Shown here piece after piece: positions 1-6,337 of a DNA stretch of 10,029 nt. Numbering within the stretch: the stretch's first letter is position 1; each line of letters begins with the position of its first letter. The notes under the pieces were generated by a model that did not search any database, was not told where the DNA came from, and saw only the letters and a list, made by a program, of their open reading frames with translations. Source of the stretch: Kofleriaceae bacterium (GTDB lineage: Bacteria > Myxococcota_A > Polyangia > Haliangiales > Haliangiaceae); assembly GCA_024642805.1 (NCBI GenBank), contig JAHEAK010000140.1, positions 1-10,029 of the forward strand, given 5' to 3'. A program made the position numbers and the translations under genes.

Positions 1-285
1 GTGCCGGCGGCCATCGAAGCCCTGGCCAGCGAGGACGAAGATGTGCAGGCCAGTGCGGTGGCGGCCTTGGTGGCCCTCGGCGATGAGCGGGCGGTGGCGG
101 CTCTAAGCAAGAGCGCCGACTTCAAGGATCCGGAGAGTGTCGCCACGGTGATGGAAGCGGTGAGTGCCATCGGCGGCGAAGAGGCCATCTCCTTTCTCGA
201 GTTCGTCAAGAGTGGGCATCCCGATGCGGAGCTGCGCGCGCGCGCCGAGCAAGGTCTTGAGCGCTTGCGGCCAGCTACGCCCTAG
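1..285 (+). CDS. HEAT-repeat protein, C-terminal fragment
   Basis: Only the last 94 residues of this gene are in the window. The first codon is GTG but it lies at the window edge, so the frame very probably continues upstream and the true start is not visible. The visible part is made of alternating amphipathic helices rich in Ala, Leu, Glu and Asp, with the HEAT/PBS-lyase repeat pattern (for example AVAALVALGDERAVAALSKS at residues 19-38, then a related unit around residues 50-66). Such repeats form curved alpha-helical solenoids that bind other proteins; nothing here points to a catalytic role or a specific partner. There is no membrane segment in the visible part. The TAG stop overlaps the first copy of a short direct repeat. 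Assignment as a HEAT-like solenoid is fairly safe; the biological role is unknown. Confidence 0.7.
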   Translation: MPAAIEALASEDEDVQASAVAALVALGDERAVAALSKSADFKDPESVATVMEAVSAIGGEEAISFLEFVKSGHPDAELRARAEQGLERLRPATP

Positions 286-335
286 GAGCTGCGGGCGCGG
301 CTAGCTCAGCCCGAGGAGCTGCGGGCGCGGCTAGC
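284..335. repeat. Direct repeat, 22-bp unit, two copies, 30-bp period
   Basis: Positions 284-305 and 314-335 are identical (both begin AGGAGCTGC and end GGCTAGC), separated by 8 bp. The first copy includes two bases of the upstream stop codon. Each copy ends in the palindrome GCTAGC, and GAGCT (286-290) can pair with AGCTC (303-307). This could be a duplicated protein-binding site, part of a 3' hairpin of the upstream transcript, or a simple slippage duplication. Confidence 0.8.
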
Positions 336-445
336 AGTGAGGGCAAGTAGGCCCGTCAACGCAGGTTCACTCTCGAGGGGCCCGGCACGGCGCGATCTGT
401 GGGCGCTCCTGTTGTATCGCCAGCTTGGCCCGATGTCGACGCTGG
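336..445. other. Intergenic stretch upstream of the beta-barrel gene
   Basis: No convincing gene is visible here. A short open frame on the plus strand (337-531) has no ribosome binding site, no recognisable protein character and runs into the signal peptide of the real gene in another frame. The stretch probably holds the upstream control region of the beta-barrel gene. Confidence 0.5.
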
Positions 446-451
446 TACAAT
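423..451 (+). promoter_or_regulatory. Possible sigma-70-type promoter with extended -10
   Basis: TACAAT at 446-451 matches five of six bases of the -10 consensus and is preceded by TGG (443-445), giving the extended -10 form. The -35 is weak: GCTTGG at 423-428 has the right 17-bp spacing, while TTGGCC at 425-430 has a better sequence but only 15 bp. The start of transcription would fall near 458, just before the Shine-Dalgarno of the gene that starts at 471. Myxobacterial promoters often deviate from the E. coli consensus, so this remains a prediction. Confidence 0.35.
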
Positions 452-470
452 GCTTGCTCGGAGAGGGACC

Positions 471-1160
471 ATGGAGATCGAAAGCGCAAGTGATCGTAGC
501 AGTCGGCGCCCGGCTTTCAGGCTGGCCTTAACCTGCTTGCTTGTCCTGGTGATCGGGCTATTGGTTGCGCCAGCGCAGGCGCATGCACAGTACCGGCACA
601 ATGCTCGCGGCCATGGTCACGCTCGTGGGCACTTCGGTGTGGCGATTTTTCCTCCGGGTCTCTATGTGGGCGCGGGTCTGGTCGGCACCAAGATCTTGGG
701 CCAGAGCGGCGGGCCAGAGATTCTCGAAGATGGCGCTGGCGTGGGTCTCTTCACTGGCATTCGCGTGAGTCCGCAGCTGGCTCTGGAGGCTGGGGTTAGC
801 AGCAGCTTGCACAATCCCAAGAGCGTGCAGACGGCCTATGGCAGCAACGTCGATTACCTGGTGCTCAACAGCGCCACGGCTGATGCCAAGATCTTCTTTC
901 CGAGCTCCGCATCCACTCTTACCCCCTTTGCACAGGGTGGCGTAGGCCTGTACCTGCTCGATAGCGACTACTTCGGCACCCAGAGCATCGGTACGGGGTT
1001 TCAGCTCGGCGGCGGCTTCGATATCGAGCTTGGGCCTGGCGTCGACTTCGGCTTGCGCGCGCTTTACAAGGGCATCTCGATGGGGCCACCGGAGTCGACT
1101 CTCGACGACACCTTCATATCGGCCCTCAGCGCCGAAGCAAATCTCGCCCTGCGCTTCTGA
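471..1160 (+). CDS. Secreted outer-membrane beta-barrel-like protein (hypothetical)
   Basis: A 229-aa protein. The start at 471 is preferred over an in-frame ATG at 399 because GGAG (460-463) lies 7 bases before it and because the protein then begins with a normal signal peptide: charged residues 1-17, hydrophobic core about 18-34, and AHA before Gln40 as a likely signal peptidase I site. The start of the mature chain is rich in His, Arg and Gly (residues 42-54). From about residue 55 to the end the chain alternates Gly/aromatic and hydrophobic residues typical of small outer-membrane barrels, and it ends in NLALRF, a C-terminal aromatic as recognised by the BAM assembly machinery. This fits the OmpA-N/OMP_b-brl type of barrel. 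The substrate or role is unknown. It stands alone, converging on the regulator gene downstream. Confidence 0.72.
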   Translation: MEIESASDRSSRRPAFRLALTCLLVLVIGLLVAPAQAHAQYRHNARGHGHARGHFGVAIFPPGLYVGAGLVGTKILGQSGGPEILEDGAGVGLFTGIRVSPQLALEAGVSSSLHNPKSVQTAYGSNVDYLVLNSATADAKIFFPSSASTLTPFAQGGVGLYLLDSDYFGTQSIGTGFQLGGGFDIELGPGVDFGLRALYKGISMGPPESTLDDTFISALSAEANLALRF

Positions 1161-1169
1161 AGCACCAGG

Positions 1170-1193
1170 CCTCGGGCCCTTTGGGGCTCGAGC
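1170..1193. terminator. Hairpin between convergent genes, likely terminator
   Basis: Positions 1170-1179 pair with 1184-1193 over 10 bp (one G-T wobble) around a 4-base loop (TTTG). The hairpin begins 10 bases after the beta-barrel stop codon. No T-run follows on either strand, so it is not a classical intrinsic terminator. Its place between two convergent genes suggests it ends or protects both transcripts. Confidence 0.5.
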
Positions 1194-1217
1194 AAATGCA
1201 CGCCGGCACTTTCGTCG

Positions 1218-1229
1218 AGCGGTACCGCT
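1218..1229. repeat. 12-bp perfect palindrome at regulator gene end
   Basis: AGCGGTACCGCT reads the same on both strands and overlaps the TAG stop codon of the minus-strand regulator (1228-1230). It could add to the transcription stop formed by the nearby hairpin, or be a chance event in GC-rich DNA. Confidence 0.55.
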
Positions 1230-4200
1230 AGCTGCGCTGCGAGCCCGCGATGCCGTAGCGCAGGAGCTTCTTTTGCAGGCCATAGCGGCTGAGCCCCAGG
1301 AGCAGCGCCGCCTTGCTCTGATTGCCCTCCGTTATGGCCATGGCTTCCTCCACGAGCTTGCGTTCGAGCCTCTCGACCCGCGGCTTAAGCAACATGGTCG
1401 CAGGCTCCGCCTTCGGGCCCATGTTCGGCCCCACGCTCTGGCCCATGTTGTGGGTGGCCTGGGCGGCGCGCACAGCTTCGCCGAGATGCTGCTCCTCGAT
1501 CCGCGAGTCGTCTGCCATCGCCGAGGCGCGGGTGAGTTCATTGTCGAGCTCGCGCACGTTTCCTGGCCAGTGATAGGCGCGCAGGCTCGCCAGCGCTTCG
1601 GAGCTGATGCCCCGCCGATGCCCACGTTTGTGCAGGATGTGCTCGACGAGCAGATCGACGTCGGAGATGCGCTCGCGAAGGGGAGGCAGCGTGAGCGACA
1701 TGACGTGCAGTCGGTAGTACAGATCCTGTCGAAAGAGGCCTTGCTCGACCAGGGGCTCGAGAGGCTGATGGCTGGCGCAGATGATGCGAACGTCGACGTG
1801 CACCAGCTCTTCGGCGCCTAGCGGGCGAATCTCCCCGTCCTGAAGCGCGCGCAAGAGCTTGCTCTGCATGGCAAGGCTGGTGTCGGCGATTTCGTCCAGG
1901 AACAGCGTGCCCTTGTCGGCGACCTGAAAGAGACCGCGACGACCTCTGTCCGCACCGGTGAAAGCGCCCTTGCGGTGCCCAAAGAGCTCGCTCTCGAGCA
2001 GGCTATCGGGAACCGCTCCGCAGTTGAGAGCGACGAAAGGATGCGCCTGCCGGTCACTGGCTTCATGGAGCGCGCGCGCGAGCAATTCTTTGCCCGTGCC
2101 GCTCTCACCAGCAATCACGACCGATAGATCCGTGCGCGCAGCGCGCTCGGCGAGACTGAGAACACTTCGTAGCGCGCTCGAATCGCCTATGATCGTGCGG
2201 AAGCCGTGCTGGGGGCGTTCGACGAGCTGCGAGTTAGCGATGACCAAGCGAGCCTCGGCATCTTCGAGGCTCGCGGCCAGACGCGCGGCCAGCTCGGCGT
2301 TTTCGCGTTCGCGTCTGCGGTTCTCGCTGACCAGACGTGCGTTCTCGATGGCCACCGCGGCAATGTCGGCCAGCTCGCGCACGACCTCCACGGCGTCCTC
2401 ATCGAAGGCGCCCCGGCGAAAGCGGTGGTCGAGGTAGAGGGTGCCAACGACCCGATCTTTGACTCGGAAGGGCACGGCCAGGATCGAGCGCAGGCGCAGG
2501 GCGGCGACCGATTGCGAGGCGCCAAAGCGGGTGTCGCTCTCGGCATCGACCGTCATGATCGCCTGTCCCGAGCGCAGCACCTCTTCGGCAATCGATCGAC
2601 TCAAGGTGGCATCGGCTCCAAGGTCCTCGCGAGCAATGTTCCTGGCCACTCGAATCTCCAATCCCGCGGGGCCATTGTTGAGCAGGAGGAAGGCTCGTTC
2701 CGCGCGGCTCAGGTCGATGGCGGTGTCGATGATGTCGTCGAGCAGCGGGCCAAGGCGCAGCTCGGAATTCAATCGTCGGCTTAGGCTCAAGAGGCCACGC
2801 AGTGGCAAGATCCCACGGCCAGGGCCGGCCTTGGACCCAGCCGCCGACGTGCCCTCCGCTCGGGCGACGAGCGCGATCAGACTGCGTGCGTCTGGGTGCG
2901 CGCGCAGGCCCTGGCGATAGGCCTCTGGACTGCGAGCTAGCACCTTGTCGAAGCGCTCTTGTGCCTTGTCGATGGCCAGGTGTGCGGCGTGATCGTTGCC
3001 GAGGGCGACACGCAGTTGGGCGTGAACGATTGCGAGTCGCCAGCCAAGGTCGAGCTCGTCGGCTGCGTCGAGAGTCTCGAGGAAACTCGCGATGCGCTCG
3101 GCGTGCTCGGCGCTGATGGAACCCGTCGCCAGTTGCACACGCGCTTGGCTGGTGATGGTCTCGGCTTGGTGCTCGAGCGAGTCGCCTGGCTGGCTGCCGG
3201 GCGAGTCGCCTGGATCATTGCCTGGGTGGCGGCCTGGGACCGAACTGGCTGCGCCACCGGGGCCGGCCCCGACAGGCAGCGGCGCAAGTCCCGAGTGGGC
3301 GCGCATTTCCTGGAGGCGAAGCGCTGCGTGAACGCCGTCGGCTAGTTCGTGCTGCGTGGCGAGTGCGTGCGCCGCATCGAAGTCGGCCAGGGCTTGCCCC
3401 TGATCGCCCGTACGCCAGGCAATGTCGCCGAGCAGGAGTCTTGCGAAGTAGAGCAGCCTGGGCTCTGTGGCTGCCTGCGCAAGCTCCATGCACACGTTGG
3501 CGGCGGAGCGGGCAGCCTCGATTTCGCCTAACATCAGAAGCAGGTTGCCGCGATTGCAGTGGGCGGCCGCCAGCTCGAAGGGCGTTCCTGAGTGCTGCAA
3601 GCCAGGTAGGGCCGAGGCGAGGGAATCGAGGGCTTGCGCGTAGTGCGCCCGGCGATGTTCGACGGTGGCCCTGTTGAGCAGCGCGACGGCTGCTGCGTGC
3701 CAGGCGCCAGCGTTGATGGCGTGGGTATGGGCCTGGCCATAGAAGTCGGCGGCGTCGGCGAGCTTGCCCTGCTTTTGGGCACACATGCCCTGGAGTGCTC
3801 GCGCGCGCCCAAGCCCAGCCTTGTCGTGAGCGTCATCGCAGCGGGCCGCCATGTCCTGAAAGCGCTGCGCTGCTGTGGACGTCTCGCCGCGATACAGAGC
3901 CACAAGGCCAAGCGTCTCCAGGGCGAGCGTGCTGGCCGCCGTGCCCTGGCTAGCGTCTGCGCCTGCGTCACCCAGCGCACGTCTACCTTGCGCTTCGGCC
4001 TCTTCGAACTTGCCACGCAGGAGCAGGTTCTTGGCAAGCCGTGCTCTGGTCTGTGCATCGTCCTCGTGCTTGGCGAGAATCTCTTCGAGGAAGACCGTCG
4101 CCTCTCGCGCCTGGCCGCGATGCTCACTCACGCGTGCGCGGGCGCCGAGGCCGCGTTCGGCGATGGCAGGTACGCGCGATCGGCTGGCGCGCTGCCCGTA

Positions 4201-6240
4201 GTCGTCGGCGAGGGCGTAGTCGCCGCTCGCCAGCGCAAGCTCGGCGCTTTGCGCGGCATGCTCCGATGCCGCCTTGCCCTTCATCTGATCGGCGGAGGCT
4301 AGGCAAAGCTGTAGCGCTTCATCGATGCGCCCTGCGGCCCGTCGATCCTCGATGGCGACCAAGGCTGCCTCTTGGGCAGCTTTGTTGGGGCCGCACACCA
4401 GGAGATGCCGCGCGCGCGTGGCCGGTCTAAGCGAAACAAAGGCTGCCTGGAGGCAGCGCCTGTGCAGTGCGCGCCGACGGGTTAGGGGCACGTGGGAATC
4501 AATGAGCTGAGCTTGCTCTGCCGACAAGCAGGTGACCTTGCCATCTTGCTCGACGACGAAGCCCGCGCTCATGAGCTCGGCCAAGAGCACATGCAAGGCC
4601 TCGGAGCTGTTCTCGCTCAAGGCAGCGAGATGGGCAAAGGGCAGGGCCTCGCCGGCCACCGCCAGGACTTCCAGTGTCTGCGCCGCGCCGCTGCTCAGAC
4701 TGGCCATGCGCTGGATCAGGCTCGAGGCCAGGCCCCGCTCCTTCAAGAGAGAATCCGGGCTGCGCGTGTGCTCGGGATCCAGAGAGGCGGCCACGGCCAT
4801 CATGTCGCGAATGGCGCCCGGCACACCCTGGCTGAGCTCGTGAACGCGCTGCGCATAGGCGTTGCTGCAGGCCTGTGGTGCCAGGCTGCGGCACAGAATC
4901 GTCGACTCCTGGGTCGAGAGCATCGGCATGTGGAGCGTGCGATGTGCAAGGGCGAAGGGCGGAGCGCTGCTCGTCTGCAAGCACAGAATAAGTAGTAGTC
5001 CGGCTCTTGCGTTCGAGCTGGCTAGCGATGCCAGGCCTGGGTCGCCATCGTCGTAGAGCGCAACGATGGCCGGGCCTCTGCTCAGGATCGAGTCGAGACC
5101 TGGCCAGATGGCCTCTCGGATGCCGTCGTGGACGGGCAGGGCCGCCTTGCCCTGACGAGAGCAACTCAGCTGATAGCGAAGCAACGCCTCCTCGACTACA
5201 CGGCGCCGGCCACTGCCTGTGGCGCCGACCACCAGCAGCGTGTGAGCGCTCTGTGGCGCGCTCGAGAAGTCGGCGAGCAGCGTGGTCACCTCCTCGAGCT
5301 CGCCCTTTCGGCCGACGAATTCCGGCCGTGAGAAGTTTACCGAGACCAGCTGTGCGCGCCCAGAGCCAGGCAGGTGCGCGGCCTCGCGAATTCGTTGCAC
5401 GTGGGCCAAAAGGGCCATCGCGCCGCTAGGTCGCCGCCCGGCATCGCTGGCGAGCAGCATGACCAACAATTCGACGAGCGGTTCGGGAAGCTCGCCAGGC
5501 AAACGCCCAACGATGTGCTGAGCATCGACGCCCTTGCACACGTGCGCGAGCAGCTCGCGGCGATCCAGACTCGTAAAGAGCGGCTGGCCAGAGGCCAACT
5601 CAAAAAGGCTGGCACCCAGGCTGTAGAGATCCGAGCGAGCATCCTGATAGCCGGTGAGCGCTTCGGGCGCCATGTAGCGCACGCTGCCGCTTGCCTGGCC
5701 CTCGCCGATGGATCGACTCAGGCCCAGGTCGAGAAGCACGAGGCGATCGCGATCGGCCCAACGGAGATTGTCGGGTTTGATGTCGCCGTGAACGCGCGAG
5801 CGTGCGTGCAAGTGACTCAGTGCGGAGCCCAGCTGCTCGGCCATGTCCAGAAGGCATGCGGCCAGCGTCGGACCAGACATGCCGGCGACTCGATCGGCGC
5901 AACTCTCGCCAGCAACGAACTCGCAGACGAGAAAGGGCCGCTTGCGAATCGCTGCGCCGATGTCGCCGCCTTTTTCATGGCTCTCCCCCTGCACTGACTC
6001 GACCGATTCGATCGAGAAGACTCTTGCCAATCCTGGGTGGCTCAGGGTGCACAGGCTGTCGAGCTCGCCGCTAGCTTCGGTGCCGCCGGAACCAGGGGCA
6101 CCAGGGGCACCAGGGTGGAGAAATTTGAGGGCACGGGCTGCGCCCTCGTGGGCCAAATCCTCCGCGAGCCAGACGCTGCCCTGCTGCCCAGCCCCCAGGG
6201 CTTGGCGCAGGCGGTAGCGGTGATTGACCAGGGCTGCCAA
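1228..6240 (-). CDS. Ser/Thr kinase - ATPase/TPR - GAF - sigma-54 activator fusion
   Basis: A 1670-aa cytoplasmic signalling protein with no membrane helix. Domains in order: Ser/Thr kinase about 9-280 (glycine loop GAGQQGSV 16-23, Lys39, HGDIKPDN 151-158, DLG 171-173, APE 191-193); AAA_16-like ATPase from about 308 with a P-loop (339-346) that lacks its lysine; TPR-like helices about 640-975; a PGxx-repeat linker 1002-1021; GAF about 1160-1305; sigma-54 AAA+ domain about 1345-1575 with Walker A GESGTGKE 1378-1385, GAFTGA 1425-1430, Walker B 1444-1450, Arg1504/Arg1510 as likely arginine fingers and WPGNVREL 1558-1565; Fis-type helix-turn-helix about 1630-1664. GAFTGA is the loop that contacts sigma-54, so the activator part looks functional. 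The start is TTG at 6240-6238, because an in-frame TAA lies immediately before it; GGAG at 6253-6250 is a good Shine-Dalgarno. The signal sensed and the target promoters are unknown. Confidence 0.9.
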   Translation of the reverse strand: MAALVNHRYRLRQALGAGQQGSVWLAEDLAHEGAARALKFLHPGAPGAPGSGGTEASGELDSLCTLSHPGLARVFSIESVESVQGESHEKGGDIGAAIRKRPFLVCEFVAGESCADRVAGMSGPTLAACLLDMAEQLGSALSHLHARSRVHGDIKPDNLRWADRDRLVLLDLGLSRSIGEGQASGSVRYMAPEALTGYQDARSDLYSLGASLFELASGQPLFTSLDRRELLAHVCKGVDAQHIVGRLPGELPEPLVELLVMLLASDAGRRPSGAMALLAHVQRIREAAHLPGSGRAQLVSVNFSRPEFVGRKGELEEVTTLLADFSSAPQSAHTLLVVGATGSGRRRVVEEALLRYQLSCSRQGKAALPVHDGIREAIWPGLDSILSRGPAIVALYDDGDPGLASLASSNARAGLLLILCLQTSSAPPFALAHRTLHMPMLSTQESTILCRSLAPQACSNAYAQRVHELSQGVPGAIRDMMAVAASLDPEHTRSPDSLLKERGLASSLIQRMASLSSGAAQTLEVLAVAGEALPFAHLAALSENSSEALHVLLAELMSAGFVVEQDGKVTCLSAEQAQLIDSHVPLTRRRALHRRCLQAAFVSLRPATRARHLLVCGPNKAAQEAALVAIEDRRAAGRIDEALQLCLASADQMKGKAASEHAAQSAELALASGDYALADDYGQRASRSRVPAIAERGLGARARVSEHRGQAREATVFLEEILAKHEDDAQTRARLAKNLLLRGKFEEAEAQGRRALGDAGADASQGTAASTLALETLGLVALYRGETSTAAQRFQDMAARCDDAHDKAGLGRARALQGMCAQKQGKLADAADFYGQAHTHAINAGAWHAAAVALLNRATVEHRRAHYAQALDSLASALPGLQHSGTPFELAAAHCNRGNLLLMLGEIEAARSAANVCMELAQAATEPRLLYFARLLLGDIAWRTGDQGQALADFDAAHALATQHELADGVHAALRLQEMRAHSGLAPLPVGAGPGGAASSVPGRHPGNDPGDSPGSQPGDSLEHQAETITSQARVQLATGSISAEHAERIASFLETLDAADELDLGWRLAIVHAQLRVALGNDHAAHLAIDKAQERFDKVLARSPEAYRQGLRAHPDARSLIALVARAEGTSAAGSKAGPGRGILPLRGLLSLSRRLNSELRLGPLLDDIIDTAIDLSRAERAFLLLNNGPAGLEIRVARNIAREDLGADATLSRSIAEEVLRSGQAIMTVDAESDTRFGASQSVAALRLRSILAVPFRVKDRVVGTLYLDHRFRRGAFDEDAVEVVRELADIAAVAIENARLVSENRRRERENAELAARLAASLEDAEARLVIANSQLVERPQHGFRTIIGDSSALRSVLSLAERAARTDLSVVIAGESGTGKELLARALHEASDRQAHPFVALNCGAVPDSLLESELFGHRKGAFTGADRGRRGLFQVADKGTLFLDEIADTSLAMQSKLLRALQDGEIRPLGAEELVHVDVRIICASHQPLEPLVEQGLFRQDLYYRLHVMSLTLPPLRERISDVDLLVEHILHKRGHRRGISSEALASLRAYHWPGNVRELDNELTRASAMADDSRIEEQHLGEAVRAAQATHNMGQSVGPNMGPKAEPATMLLKPRVERLERKLVEEAMAITEGNQSKAALLLGLSRYGLQKKLLRYGIAGSQRS

Positions 6241-6255
6241 TTAAGTAGGCTCCAT
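6241..6255 (-). promoter_or_regulatory. SD and possible four-codon upstream ORF at TTG start
   Basis: Reading on the minus strand, ATG GAG CCT ACT TAA (6255-6241) is directly followed by the TTG start of the kinase/activator gene in the same frame. The GGAG Shine-Dalgarno (6253-6250) lies within this mini-frame, 9 bases from TTG. The mini-frame lacks an obvious ribosome binding site of its own, so whether it is translated is open. It decides the start call: the main protein cannot begin at the upstream ATG. Confidence 0.5.
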
Positions 6256-6337
6256 GCTGCCAACTATGTTAGCAACCCCTTGCAAGTTGGGCAGCCCATT
6301 CGAACGATCTTATCGATTTATGGTAACTTAGCTGCAG
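6256..6337. promoter_or_regulatory. Divergent control region of the regulator and coiled-coil genes
   Basis: The only DNA between two divergently read genes, and noticeably richer in A+T than its surroundings. It contains the palindrome CTTGCAAG (6279-6286), GGGCAGCCC (6289-6297) and CGAT-CTT-ATCG (6305-6315), any of which could be operator half-sites. No convincing -35/-10 pair or sigma-54 (-24/-12) element stands out on either strand; the nearest sigma-54 match has the wrong spacing. Both promoters must lie here unless the genes are read from farther away. Confidence 0.5.

Noticed and set aside
558..1283. Long minus-strand open frame (241 codons) opposite the beta-barrel gene
   Set aside because: Composition is Arg/Ala-rich without domain character, it overlaps both the barrel gene and the end of the regulator, and the plus-strand gene has a signal peptide, Shine-Dalgarno and barrel pattern. 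It is an antisense shadow of GC-rich coding DNA.
1030..1821. Plus-strand open frame of 263 codons
   Set aside because: It lies opposite the sigma-54 activator and helix-turn-helix region, whose motifs are unmistakable on the minus strand; the plus-strand product has no recognisable features.
3634..4302. Plus-strand open frame of 222 codons (also similar ones at 2206-2784 and 5374-5997)
   Set aside because: All are antisense to the continuous 1670-codon regulator, with no ribosome binding site and typical mirror composition.
6280..6297. Possible sigma-54 promoter (-24/-12) on the minus strand ahead of the kinase/activator gene
   Set aside because: A TTGC -12 element with GG upstream is present, but the spacing between GG and GC is 11 or 12 bases instead of the strict 10, so I do not call it.
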